Shown here: piece after piece, positions 24,510-33,029 of the stretch
Layout: each line of letters begins with the position of its first letter
Numbering within the stretch: the first letter of the stretch is position 1
Source of the DNA: Desulfurobacteriaceae bacterium
GTDB taxonomy: Bacteria; Aquificota; Aquificia; Desulfurobacteriales; Desulfurobacteriaceae
Reading direction: 5' to 3'
NCBI GenBank assembly: GCA_027063785.1
Contig: JAMORC010000023.1
Span: 1 to 37,756, forward strand
Length of the DNA: 37,756 nucleotides
Position numbers and translations under genes: made by a program
The notes under the pieces: model-generated
The model's input: only the letters and a program-made list of their open reading frames with translations
Told to the model about the DNA's origin: nothing
Database searches by the model: none

Positions 24510-25724
24510 ATGGCAATATACAAGTACGTCGGAAAGGACATTTTAGAGAGAAGACGAAAGGGTGTAGTTGAAGCAGAGTCAGAAGAACTGGCCAGAAATA
24601 TTTTGTTTAACCGCGGCATAGTAACGATTGAGTCCCTAAAAGAAGAAAAAAGCATTCTAAAATCAAACATTAGCTTCTCTTTTTTATCAAGAGTATCTTC
24701 TAAGGATGTACTGATATTTACAAGACAGCTGTATGCAATGATCCATGCAGGAATACCCCTCGTTCAAGCACTGAAAATAATTCAGGATCAAATTCCTAAC
24801 GGAAGGCTCAGAGAAATCATAAAAGATGTAGCTAATTTCATCGAGGAAGGAGGCAGGTTTTCTACAGCCCTTTCAAAATACAGGGATGTATTCGGTGACC
24901 TTTACATATCAATGATCAGGGCCGCTGAGGAAGCAGGAACTCTTGAACAAACAATTAAAAGAATTGCCGAACACCTCGAAAAGATTGAAAATTTAAAAGG
25001 TAAGATTAAAAGTGCACTTTTCTATCCTATTTTTGTACTTATAACAGCTACTATTATAGTTAGTGGAATACTAATATTTATCATTCCAACTTTCCAACAA
25101 CTTTATGAAGACCTGGGAGGAGAACTTCCCGCATTAACACAGGCCGTAATAAACTTAAGCCACTGGTTAAGAGATTACATAGGCTGGATAGTTTTGGGAA
25201 CGGCCGCCTCCATATTTACATTCTTCAAAGCAAGAAAGAACAAAAAATTTAAATACATTACAGACAAAATCCTTTTAAGACTTCCCGTCTTTGGAAGCTT
25301 GATACTAAAGGGAAGTATGGCCGGATTTGCAAGAACCTTATCCTCAATGATTTCAAGCGGTATAAACATACTGGAAGCCCTTTCTATATCCGCCGAAACT
25401 TCGGGCAACGAAGTAATAAGGAAAGCCATTGAAGATATTAGAAAGCAGGTAGAAAGAGGGGTGAACGTATCAACGGCAATGGCAAAGAACCCCATTTTTC
25501 CCCCTATGGTTGTCAACATGGTAGCAATTGGTGAAGAAGCAGGAAATCTTGATGAAATGCTTTCCAAAGTAGCAGATTTTTATGAAGAGGAAGTTGATAG
25601 AACAGTTGACGGTCTCACCTCGCTGATAGAACCTATCATGATAGTTTTTATAGGCGGAATTATCGGGGGAATAATCATTGCTATGTACCTGCCGATATTC
25701 AAAATCGGAGAACTTATCAAGTAG
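24510..25724 (+). CDS. pilC: Type IV pilus assembly inner-membrane protein PilC (GspF family)
   Basis: A polytopic platform protein of the pilus machine that works with PilB and PilT. The 404-aa protein shows the tandem GspF domains: first FTRQLYAMIHAGIPLVQAL around 70-90, second FARTLSSMISSGINILEAL around 271-289. Each is followed by a hydrophobic helix, and a final membrane segment near the C-terminus (IVFIGGIIGGIIIAMYLPIF) completes it. GspF of a type II secretion system is the alternative, but the pilT neighbour favours pili. No pilin or pilB is in the window. The 3' end overlaps the convergent gene by 8 nt. Confidence 0.93.
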   Translation: MAIYKYVGKDILERRRKGVVEAESEELARNILFNRGIVTIESLKEEKSILKSNISFSFLSRVSSKDVLIFTRQLYAMIHAGIPLVQALKIIQDQIPNGRLREIIKDVANFIEEGGRFSTALSKYRDVFGDLYISMIRAAEEAGTLEQTIKRIAEHLEKIENLKGKIKSALFYPIFVLITATIIVSGILIFIIPTFQQLYEDLGGELPALTQAVINLSHWLRDYIGWIVLGTAASIFTFFKARKNKKFKYITDKILLRLPVFGSLILKGSMAGFARTLSSMISSGINILEALSISAETSGNEVIRKAIEDIRKQVERGVNVSTAMAKNPIFPPMVVNMVAIGEEAGNLDEMLSKVADFYEEEVDRTVDGLTSLIEPIMIVFIGGIIGGIIIAMYLPIFKIGELIK

Positions 25725-26433
25725 AACAAAATGTCCTGAAGTAAATAACCTCCTTAAATCTCTGGTAGAAAGGCTTTCCTTTCGGAAGGCTTAACCGGAA
25801 ACTTCCGATTTGAACTACCGGAACAGCATCTTCCCGTGCGCTCGTTATAAATACTTCATCCGCCTGCAGCAGCTCTTCAAGTCTGAAAAAACCCTCAATA
25901 ACCGAGATACCCATTTCCCGGCACAGATCTATCAAGAAAGTTCTCCTCGTCCCCGGAAGGCATCCTGTCTTAAGGGAAGGAGTAAACAGAACACCTCCTT
26001 TAAGAAAGAAAATGTTGGCGAAAGCAGCCTCGGAAAGAAAGCCACAAGGATCGAACAAGACGGCCTCATCATATCCCTTCTTCTCTGCCACCCCAAGAGC
26101 GTAGAGGGAGTCCATTATGTCTAATTTTTTTACCAGCGAAAGTGGAGAAAAATTCCTTCTGACGGAGTAAAGTGGAAGGAGTTTCACAGAATCTCTTTTT
26201 ACGCAAGGCCTACCCGAAACGGTATAACTGCCGTCGGAGAACAGGGTAAAACGGACAAGGCAGGAATCATTGCTACAACCGGAAAGAATGATTTCAGCAA
26301 AATCTTCAAGGGATAGTCCCAAAGGAATATCCAAAAAGGAAGCTCCTTTTCTTAACCTATCAAAATGAAGGGAGAGGAGCACAGCCCTTCCCTTCTCTAT
26401 TCTAACCGTTTCAAAAATCCCTTTTCTTTTCAT
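25717..26433 (-). CDS. Class IV PLP aminotransferase-fold protein, probable 4-amino-4-deoxychorismate lyase
   Basis: A 238-aa PLP enzyme of fold type IV. HFDRLRKGA (23-31) is the phosphate-region motif, VKKLDIMD supplies the probable PLP lysine (K102 by alignment), and GFLSEAAFANIFF holds the conserved acidic residue (E135) and Asn. Its small size and lack of extra domains suit PabC, which makes p-aminobenzoate for folate. A short D- or branched-chain aminotransferase cannot be excluded, so I give no symbol. No pabA or pabB is nearby. Its ATG overlaps the stop of the upstream flavoprotein by one base. Confidence 0.72.
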   Translation of the reverse strand: MKRKGIFETVRIEKGRAVLLSLHFDRLRKGASFLDIPLGLSLEDFAEIILSGCSNDSCLVRFTLFSDGSYTVSGRPCVKRDSVKLLPLYSVRRNFSPLSLVKKLDIMDSLYALGVAEKKGYDEAVLFDPCGFLSEAAFANIFFLKGGVLFTPSLKTGCLPGTRRTFLIDLCREMGISVIEGFFRLEELLQADEVFITSAREDAVPVVQIGSFRLSLPKGKPFYQRFKEVIYFRTFCST

Positions 26434-27623
26434 TACGGAGCATCAAATCCCGGAATCCGGGGAACTCTTTTGAGCTTGCTGGACTTGTAATACCAGCCCC
26501 AGAGCTTCTTCAACGAGTGACCGATAAAGGGAAGCGGTAGCATTATCGACCTCTTATCGTCCCTGAACACCAGTGCCCCGCTCATCCAGCACGGTCCCAT
26601 ATCCATAAGGCAGAGAATGTGCAAATGGTGAATATAGCTTTCCCTCTCCGGATTCCCGTCAATCTTATTTTTAAGATTTCTGGCTACTATTCTCGCCATA
26701 ACTTCAGCTATGTGACCCTGCTTCGCCTTCCACTTTGGACCTTCAAAGGCAGCGCTATCACCTATAGCCCAAACAGTCTCATCCGTTCCGGGAACGGCAC
26801 AGGAAGACTCAATCTTCACGAAACCGGCCTCGTTTAAGGGAAGATCAGAATTCCTAAAGACAAGATGTCCATCAGTTGCAGGAATAAACATCGTAAGGTC
26901 AGATTTTAAGAAGTAATCCCCTTCAAAAAGAATACCGTCAGGCTTAAACTCAACGATCTTCCTTCCAAAGTGCCTTTTTACCCCCAGTTTATCAAGCATT
27001 TTATAGGCCCTTTCCGCATTTTTCTCCCCGAGCCTTATTCCCGGCTTAGGCATAGGAGCAAAGAAGTGAAGCTGAAACTTGTCCCTTATCCCCTTTTTCT
27101 TAAAATAACAATCAAGGTTAAAGATAAACTCAAAAGCAGGACCACCCCTAACACCGGTCGGATCCTTCGGGTTACCGCCGAAACCGGCTGCTATAACTCC
27201 TCCGCCTCTCTCTATAAGCTCGTCAATCCTTTTCCTAAGCTCCAGGGACTCCTCAGGTTTTCCGCATATTGACAGGAAGTTCTCACTACCCTTATGCCTT
27301 ACCTTCGTTCCTCCTAAGGCTATGACAAGGTAATCGTACTCCTTTACAGTACCATCAGCGAGGTAAACCTTTTTCTCTTTGGTAGAAATCTTCTCAACTT
27401 TTCCTATCGTCAGTTTAAAACCGTTGACTTCCGCAACCTTCTCCAGAGGAAGGATAACGTCTTCCCACTCGTACTCGTGGGTGGGTATCCAAATAGAAAT
27501 TGGATAAATGTAGAGATAATCCCTGTCAGAAATAAGCTCAACATCAAAGCATTTGTGACACAAGGCAAAAGCCGCCTCTACTCCCCCAATACCGCCTCCT
27601 AAAACCAGAACTTTTGGTGCCAT
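26433..27623 (-). CDS. SQR/NDH-2-like FAD-dependent pyridine nucleotide-disulfide oxidoreductase
   Basis: A 396-aa flavoprotein with an N-terminal FAD loop GGGIGG (9-14), a second FAD motif around VWAIGDSA (284-291), and a C-terminal amphipathic segment (FIGHSLKKLWGWYYKSSKLKR) that could bind the membrane. Overall layout resembles sulfide:quinone oxidoreductase. C120 and C338 fall near two of the three SQR cysteines. The expected middle cysteine falls in a GGNPKDPTGVRGGPAFE stretch without Cys. It may be a divergent SQR, an NDH-2 or a flavocytochrome-c-type subunit; electron donor unknown. The ATG has GGGGTGA upstream, and addA ends 43 nt before it. Confidence 0.7.
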   Translation of the reverse strand: MAPKVLVLGGGIGGVEAAFALCHKCFDVELISDRDYLYIYPISIWIPTHEYEWEDVILPLEKVAEVNGFKLTIGKVEKISTKEKKVYLADGTVKEYDYLVIALGGTKVRHKGSENFLSICGKPEESLELRKRIDELIERGGGVIAAGFGGNPKDPTGVRGGPAFEFIFNLDCYFKKKGIRDKFQLHFFAPMPKPGIRLGEKNAERAYKMLDKLGVKRHFGRKIVEFKPDGILFEGDYFLKSDLTMFIPATDGHLVFRNSDLPLNEAGFVKIESSCAVPGTDETVWAIGDSAAFEGPKWKAKQGHIAEVMARIVARNLKNKIDGNPERESYIHHLHILCLMDMGPCWMSGALVFRDDKRSIMLPLPFIGHSLKKLWGWYYKSSKLKRVPRIPGFDAP

Positions 27624-27666
27624 CTTCTCACCCCTTCAATCGGTAGTTTAGAATAAAAGGTAATCT

Positions 27667-30441
27667 TTATTTTAAACTAAATTTCCCCTTTGAAGAAAAG
27701 AGAAGGATTCCGTCATCTACGAAGAAAAGCGCCAAGTCAGAAACCCTAAAGCCCGCTTTCTCCAAAAGGTCTCTGTAAGTTCTTAGCTGGCTAAAGTAAA
27801 TCTCCTCTTTTTCTTTGGTGTAGACTCCGGTTTTAAAATCCCAAACTTCTACAATTTTACCCTTCACTCCGTCGAGATACCTTATAAGATCCACCCTCGC
27901 CCTTACAAGCTCTTTCCCGTCCCAAAAAGTCAGGGGAAGTTCGGTCTTCACAGGACAGCTTTTAAGGTAGCTTTCATGCTTCTTTAAAAAGCGGTATATC
28001 TCCTTCAGGCGTTCTCTGAGGGATTCGGAAGAAAACATAACGGAAGCCGCAGCGAAGTCGAGAGCTTCATCCTCCAAAGCTCCCATGAAAAAGGCCTGAC
28101 AAAGCGCGTGAACTGCCGTTCCGTAATCTTGAGGTGATAATCCCTTCGGAAGGTAAGGGTTTTTCTCTCCGATCAGACTTTCAGACTTATTTTCGCTCGG
28201 ACGAAAGACTTTAACAAAATCGGGAAGATTCTTCGGAACAGTCACCAGGTTAAACTTTCTCTTCTCCGGGACAGGATTTCCTTCTTCTGTCTTTTCCTTA
28301 AAAGACAGAAAATCTCCGCACTCAATCTCTTCCAGGCCGAACTTTTCTCCACCAATGACCAGTTTATCCTTTCTTAAGTCGGCTCCGATAACCAGCTTTC
28401 TCTTGGCCCTCGTCATCCCGACGTAAATTAAATTCTTGTTTTCCAGGTCTTCCAGGTGATCATTAATACACTCAAGCATGTAAAAAAGAGGACTATCCGA
28501 AAATTCTCTGTTGGAAGAGTAAAGCCTTACAGCAAAGCCCAGGTTGGTAAAGAGGAAATTTCTCCTAAAATAGCGACCCGTTTTCGGGTCATACCATCCC
28601 CCCCTTCTCCTGTTCCAAGGGCAGAGAATCACCGCATCAAACTCAAGTCCTTTGGAACTGTGAATTGTGGTAAGGACAAAACCATTCTTAACAAGAGGCT
28701 TTGATGAACGCCCGCCGTAACCCCCGGAATTTTTCCTTTCCTTAAGGAGAGCAACAAGCTCCTCAAAATCGGGAGACTCGTTGACTTCAAGCTTATAAAC
28801 TTCATCGAGGATATCGAGCAAAGCTTTATAGGAGTCGAAATCGGTAGTCTTAAGAAGATCAAGGTATCCCGTTCTCAAGAGTATTCTAAAAATCAGAGTG
28901 GAATGAAGTTCTTTATCAAGGTTCTTCTTCTCCCTTTCGAGGTAATCGATAAACTCCCTCACCTCCTCCGGAGCTGCCCCGATTCCCTCCTTTGAAATAA
29001 CAAGGGCAGTCGTGTGATCCAGCCCAACCATCCTCGAAGAAAGCAGGTTAAAAAGAGACAAATCATCTCCTTTCAGGAGAAACTCGAGGAGGTTTATGAG
29101 TTCCTCAGCCCCGTAAGTCGAGTACGGATCAGCAGAAAGGTAGGCAAAATCTATACCTTTCTCCTTTAAGTAAGCCTCAAAAGGCTTCAGGTGTCTCCAG
29201 GTCTTTGCTATGACGCCGACAACCCCTTCTTTCAAAAAGCTGAAAGTCTCTCTAACGGAGAAATCAACGAAACTTTCCCTATCCTTAACCGGGAAGATAA
29301 CTACTTCACCGCCGTCGGAAGCCGTTTCCGGAGTTTTGAAGGGGCAAAAGTTCACCGAAAGCAGGGAATCATCCCTGTAGAGCTTCGGAAAGAAACAGTT
29401 AAAAAACTTAATCAGATTCACGGAAGACCTGTAGTTTTCGCTCTTTGTAATGAAGTCAACTTTTACCCTACTACTTTCCTTAAACTCCTCAAGGAAAGTC
29501 AGAACTCTCTTCCATACAAGAATATCGGCCGACCTGAAACGGTATATCGACTGCTTCGGATCTCCCACAACAATTACGTCAAAATCCTTTCCCCTCTCTA
29601 CCGCATGTTTCACCAAACTTTCAACGATGCTCCACTGGACAGGGTCGGTATCTTGAAACTCATCAATGATAAGGACTCTATAGTGATCCAAAAGTTCATC
29701 TCTGAACTTCTCATTCCCCGCAACAGCTTCAGAGGCCTTTAAAAGGATTTCATCGTAGTCAAGCCTCTTTCCAGAATAAAGTTTTCGTCTGTAGATATCA
29801 AGGGTTTCCCTTAAAATCTTAAGAAGAAGATCCGCTCCCCTTTTTTCCGCTTCAAACCTTCGGTTGCAGGGAACGGCCTTTTTCTGTGGAAGTTTTGAGT
29901 AGAGAAACTCTATCGTCTCAACCATTTTCTCAACACTGAAATCCTCTCCGGAAAAGTTGTAGCGCGTTCTATGAAGGATAACCTCCCTCAAGAAATCGCC
30001 GAGAATTCTCAAAGCATTTACCCTATTCCTATCAATCAGCTCTAAAAGCCTCTGAAAATCGGGAAGAGGAGAAAATCTCTCCAAGACCTCTAAAACAGAC
30101 TCGTTTGCGAACTCTTCCACCTCCATCGAAGTTGCAATCTCATAGTCAAGTGAAAACACTCCCGCCCGGTAACCAAAAGTTCTTAAAAGGTCATAACAGA
30201 AAGAGTGAACCGTACCGATTGGAGCCGACGGAAGATAAAGCAGGGTACTGCCGAGTTTTGTGTCAGATTCAACGGCCTTCTTGACTTTATCCTTTATCTC
30301 AGCCGCAGCCGCTTCCGTAAAAGTTATGAAAACGATGCTGTCTACGGAAATTCCTTTTCTTAAGAAATTAAGGTACTCATTTACAAGAGAAGTTGTTTTA
30401 CCGGCTCCTGCATTTGCTTCAATGACCTTAAGGGTAACCAT
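27667..30441 (-). CDS. AddA/RecB-like UvrD-family helicase-nuclease
   Basis: A 924-aa recombination helicase-nuclease that would resect double-strand breaks. UvrD motifs run in order: motif I ANAGAGKTTS (9-18), Ia ITFTEAAAAEI, II LIIDEFQDTDPVQW, III VGDPKQSIYRFR, V TIHSSKGLEFDAVIL, VI YVGMTRAKRKL. The C-terminus has a PD-(D/E)XK nuclease: a conserved His in YGTAVHAL, RARVDLI, VWDFKTG and a downstream Q-rich strand (YFSQLRTY). AddA and RecB are both possible. Without AddB or RecC in the window I leave the symbol empty. It follows recO with a 6-nt gap, a sensible recombination pair. Confidence 0.87.
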   Translation of the reverse strand: MVTLKVIEANAGAGKTTSLVNEYLNFLRKGISVDSIVFITFTEAAAAEIKDKVKKAVESDTKLGSTLLYLPSAPIGTVHSFCYDLLRTFGYRAGVFSLDYEIATSMEVEEFANESVLEVLERFSPLPDFQRLLELIDRNRVNALRILGDFLREVILHRTRYNFSGEDFSVEKMVETIEFLYSKLPQKKAVPCNRRFEAEKRGADLLLKILRETLDIYRRKLYSGKRLDYDEILLKASEAVAGNEKFRDELLDHYRVLIIDEFQDTDPVQWSIVESLVKHAVERGKDFDVIVVGDPKQSIYRFRSADILVWKRVLTFLEEFKESSRVKVDFITKSENYRSSVNLIKFFNCFFPKLYRDDSLLSVNFCPFKTPETASDGGEVVIFPVKDRESFVDFSVRETFSFLKEGVVGVIAKTWRHLKPFEAYLKEKGIDFAYLSADPYSTYGAEELINLLEFLLKGDDLSLFNLLSSRMVGLDHTTALVISKEGIGAAPEEVREFIDYLEREKKNLDKELHSTLIFRILLRTGYLDLLKTTDFDSYKALLDILDEVYKLEVNESPDFEELVALLKERKNSGGYGGRSSKPLVKNGFVLTTIHSSKGLEFDAVILCPWNRRRGGWYDPKTGRYFRRNFLFTNLGFAVRLYSSNREFSDSPLFYMLECINDHLEDLENKNLIYVGMTRAKRKLVIGADLRKDKLVIGGEKFGLEEIECGDFLSFKEKTEEGNPVPEKRKFNLVTVPKNLPDFVKVFRPSENKSESLIGEKNPYLPKGLSPQDYGTAVHALCQAFFMGALEDEALDFAAASVMFSSESLRERLKEIYRFLKKHESYLKSCPVKTELPLTFWDGKELVRARVDLIRYLDGVKGKIVEVWDFKTGVYTKEKEEIYFSQLRTYRDLLEKAGFRVSDLALFFVDDGILLFSSKGKFSLK

Positions 30442-30447
30442 AATAAA

Positions 30448-31095
30448 CTATCCCAACCTGTAACTGAGGTGCCTCTCAAAAACCGTTTTTATTCTATCAA
30501 GCCGTTTTCCTGGATAACTCCCTTTTTGAGAAGAAAAAGGTGCCTTAAGCAACTTCAACGAAAGTCTGGAGTCCCGATAACTCCACGGAAACTCCCCCTC
30601 TCCGCAGCGACTACACAAAACCCCTCCCTTATCCAGCGAAAAACTCTCGATTTCTTTAGAACCGCAAAGAACGCACTTTGAAAGGATTGGGAAAACTCCC
30701 TCAAGGAAAGTAAACTTAAGGAGAAACATAACGTAGGCAAGTTTGAATTCAGAAGTTACGGAAAGGTAATAAGAAAAAAGGTCAAAAACTCTCTGGGACG
30801 GCGCCACCTGATAAGAAGCGAGAAGTTTTGAAATCCTTTCCCTGTAAAAAAACTCCCGGGCAGTTTTCGGAAAGTGGGGTTTAATCAGCTTAGCTTTAAC
30901 AACTTCAAATCTACCGGCTTTTTCCCTCAAGAAAAACTGTGAAAGAGAAAATAGATCAAACTTTAACGGGAAGTCTCCGGCTTTCAGCTTAACAACTGCA
31001 GGTAGCCTTCCGAGCAAGTCCGTATAAAGGGTAAGAGATCTGAGGGAATCCCCCAGATCCTTCGACCTTAAAACAAAGCCCTTTACTTTATACAT
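30448..31095 (-). CDS. recO: DNA repair protein RecO
   Basis: Helps RecR load RecA onto SSB-coated DNA during gap repair. The 215-aa protein has the N-terminal OB fold ([21 protein letters not shown]), a helical middle and the C-terminal zinc module CVLCG...CSRCG. It is slightly short compared with typical RecO (about 240 aa). Its ATG overlaps the ychF stop by 8 nt (ATGTATAA), giving coupled translation. addA follows, so DNA repair functions are grouped. Confidence 0.92.
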   Translation of the reverse strand: MYKVKGFVLRSKDLGDSLRSLTLYTDLLGRLPAVVKLKAGDFPLKFDLFSLSQFFLREKAGRFEVVKAKLIKPHFPKTAREFFYRERISKLLASYQVAPSQRVFDLFSYYLSVTSEFKLAYVMFLLKFTFLEGVFPILSKCVLCGSKEIESFSLDKGGVLCSRCGEGEFPWSYRDSRLSLKLLKAPFSSQKGSYPGKRLDRIKTVFERHLSYRLG

Positions 31096-32191
31096 TGAAC
31101 CTGAAGTAAATTATATCCCCGTCCTGCACAATGTAGTCCTTCCCCTCAAGTCTCATAAGCCCTTTCTCCTTACAGGCTTGGAGAGAACCTTCCCTTAAGA
31201 GATCTTCATATCTAATAACTTCTGCTCTTATGAATCCCCTCTCAATATCGGAGTGGATTTTTCCGGCAGCCTGAGGAGCTTTTGTTCCTTTTCTAACAGT
31301 CCAAGCCTTTACCTCTTGTTCGCCCGCAGTAAAAAAGGTAACAAGGTCAAGAAGTCTATAACCTTCCCTGATCATCACATTAAGACCGGGCTCTTCCAAG
31401 CCGAGCTCTTTAAGAAACTCCTCCCTCTCGTCAGGTTCAAGTTCAGCCAGTTCGGCCTCAACTTTCGCACATATCTTTACAACAGGCGCTCCCTCCCTGT
31501 CGGCCAGCTCCCTAACGGCCGTTACGAGATCGTTATCCTCAAAAAGCCCCTCTTCGTCAACGTTGGCAACGTACATAACGGGCTTCGCCGTAAGGAGAGA
31601 AAGTTCCTTAATAACCCTTCTTGCCTCATCGTCAAGTTCATTCAAGTAAGGATACAGCCTCTCTCCAGCCTCAAGTATTGCCTTTAACTTCTCGAGAGCT
31701 TCGGCCTCCGCTCTTGCTCCCTTATCTCCGCTCTTTGCCTGCTTTGAAACTCTGGAAAGCCTCTTCTCTACGCTCTCAAGGTCTTTGAAAACAAGCTCAA
31801 GGTTTATGGTCTCAATATCCCTGACGGGATCAACACTGCCGTCAACGTGAACGACGTTTTCATCCCTGAAACACCTGACGACGTGGGCAATGGCATCAAC
31901 GCTCCTTATGTTTGCAAGGAACTGGTTACCGAGACCCTCCCCTTTGCTTGCTCCCCTCACAAGACCGGCAATATCAACAAACTCAATGGTCGTTGGAGTC
32001 ACTTTCCTCGGCCTGACAATTTCGGCTATCCTGTAAAGCCTCTCATCCGGAACTTCAACCACGCCGACGTTCGGCTCGATTGTACAGAAGGGATAGTTTG
32101 CGGCCTCGGCTTTTGCAGAGCTTGTAAGAGCGTTAAAGAGAGTAGATTTTCCCACGTTGGGAAGCCCCACTATTCCGCAGTTAAATCCCAT
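31088..32191 (-). CDS. ychF: Redox-regulated ATPase YchF (Obg-related)
   Basis: A ribosome-associated P-loop ATPase of the Obg group. The 367-aa protein starts [17 protein letters not shown], with the G1 loop near the N-terminus, followed by [20 protein letters not shown] and a NVDE motif (the non-canonical G4 of YchF, giving ATP preference). A C-terminal TGS domain is present. The ATG at 32191 has GAGGTGATC upstream. An in-frame TTG further out would add 12 residues not seen in the family, so I do not use it. Confidence 0.96.
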   Translation of the reverse strand: MGFNCGIVGLPNVGKSTLFNALTSSAKAEAANYPFCTIEPNVGVVEVPDERLYRIAEIVRPRKVTPTTIEFVDIAGLVRGASKGEGLGNQFLANIRSVDAIAHVVRCFRDENVVHVDGSVDPVRDIETINLELVFKDLESVEKRLSRVSKQAKSGDKGARAEAEALEKLKAILEAGERLYPYLNELDDEARRVIKELSLLTAKPVMYVANVDEEGLFEDNDLVTAVRELADREGAPVVKICAKVEAELAELEPDEREEFLKELGLEEPGLNVMIREGYRLLDLVTFFTAGEQEVKAWTVRKGTKAPQAAGKIHSDIERGFIRAEVIRYEDLLREGSLQACKEKGLMRLEGKDYIVQDGDIIYFRFNV

Positions 32192-32260
32192 ACCGATCAC
32201 CTCTCGCTTTTTGTGAAAAAATGACAAAAATCAATTTAGTTCTAACGACAAAGTAAGGAA

Positions 32261-32325
32261 GGGGACAAAAGGAAGGATTCTTAATAGAATAGCCGGAAGA
32301 AATCCCCCCGAAGGGGGACAAAAGG
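32261..32325. repeat. Short direct repeat pair, 14 bp
   Basis: GGGGACAAAAGGAA occurs at 32261-32274 and again at 32314-32327 between prx and ychF. The second copy forms part of the terminator stem. Two copies this short may be chance or a small local duplication; nothing else in the 138-nt gap looks like a gene. Confidence 0.35.
32303..32318 (-). terminator. Rho-independent terminator-like hairpin after the peroxiredoxin gene
   Basis: Read on the minus strand, TCCCCC-TTCG-GGGGGA forms a 6-bp stem closed by a stable UUCG tetraloop, 12 nt after the peroxiredoxin stop. It is followed by a modest T-rich tail (TTTCTT). It probably ends the prx transcript and insulates ychF. The U-tract is imperfect. 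Confidence 0.62.
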
Positions 32326-32329
32326 AAAC

Positions 32330-32944
32330 TTAGGAAAGGATTTCGTCGATTGAAACGACTTCTCCGACCTTACCCGCAATGTCGGGGCCGGGCTTGAGAG
32401 TCTTCTTCCCGGGTCTCCAGTTTGCCGGGCAGGCTTCATCGGGATGTTCGTAAACGTACTTCCAGGCATCAAGCTGTCTCAGAAGCTCGTTTACGTTCCT
32501 TCCAACCGGCGGTTCAAGAACTTCCTCAGCAACGATGATACCTTCAGGGTTAATGATAAACCTTCCCCTCCTTGCAATCCCCGCATCCTCCATATAGACG
32601 CCGTAAGCCCTGGATACCTCTCCGGTCGGATCTGCCCCCAGAAGGAACTTAACATCTTTCATGAGGGGTTCAACTTCACAGAAAATCTGATGGCTGAATA
32701 CCGTGTCGGTAGAAATCGCAAGGACTTCGGCTCCGCGGGACTTGATCTCATCGTACTTGGCTGCGACCGCAGCCAGCTCAGTAGGTCAGACAAAGGTAAA
32801 GTCCGCAGGGTAGAAGCAGAGAATCAAGAATTTCCCGTCATTGTTCGGCACGTAATCGCTAAGAGAGACATCAACGTACTTCTTATTTACCGGGTCGTAG
32901 GCCTGAACCTTAAACTCCGGTGCTTTTTGACCCACAAGTGCCAT
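32330..32944 (-). CDS. Selenocysteine-containing 2-Cys-type peroxiredoxin (PrxU/AhpC family), Sec at in-frame TGA
   Basis: A 204-codon gene for a thiol peroxidase that reduces hydrogen peroxide or organic peroxides. The frame is continuous except for a TGA at 32786-32788 (codon 53). It lies in FTFV-TGA-PTEL, exactly where AhpC/Prx1 proteins carry the peroxidatic Cys (FTFVCPTEL). The resolving Cys, C172, is present in ACPANW, and the Prx fold motifs (FYPADFTF, GEVSRAYGVY) are intact. A SECIS-like hairpin follows (separate entry). I therefore read residue 53 as selenocysteine, not a nonsense mutation. ATG 32944 has AGGAGG 6 nt upstream. A gene caller would give two fragments. SelA, SelB, SelC and SelD would have to be elsewhere in the genome. 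Confidence 0.9.
32754..32783 (-). promoter_or_regulatory. Bacterial SECIS element in the peroxiredoxin mRNA
   Basis: Minus-strand hairpin GGCTGC-GGTC-GCAGCC (32759-32774), a perfect 6-bp stem, begins exactly 11 nt after the UGA. It has a GGUC apical loop. A lower 4-bp helix (UACU 32780-32783 with AGUA 32754-32757) is possible. Established knowledge: the E. coli fdhF SECIS minimal hairpin also starts 11 nt after its UGA and has an AGGUCU loop whose G-U is contacted by SelB. The hairpin lies within coding sequence (codons for about LAAVAA), as bacterial SECIS elements do. Confidence 0.82.
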
Positions 32945-33029
32945 TTTCTTCCTCCTGAAAAGGTTTTTCAATATTAAAACTTATGATAGACTTTTAATAA
33001 GAATCCTATCCAATCTATAGGTTTTAACT
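32945..33029. promoter_or_regulatory. Divergent promoter region between peroxiredoxin and pseudouridine synthase genes
   Basis: This AT-rich 85-bp region holds the starts for both directions. Minus strand: TTGGAT (33008-33013) with TATCAT (32983-32988) is a weak promoter with a long 19-nt spacer. Two imperfect inverted repeats are visible: CTTAT-N12-ATAAG (32980-33001) and CCTAT-N7-ATAGG (33005-33021). They could be operators for a peroxide or metal regulator, but neither matches a PerR or OxyR site that I can name with confidence. Confidence 0.3.

Noticed and set aside
29191-29742. Plus-strand 183-codon open frame inside addA
   Set aside because: It is antisense to conserved helicase motifs, lacks a ribosome site, and its translation resembles no family.
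32192-32227. Twelve-codon TTG extension of ychF
   Set aside because: YchF proteins begin at [12 protein letters not shown] 32191 has its own ribosome site.
32786-32788. TGA in the peroxiredoxin read as a nonsense mutation or pseudogene
   Set aside because: It hits precisely the catalytic Cys codon, the rest of the protein is undamaged, and a SECIS hairpin follows at the fdhF distance.
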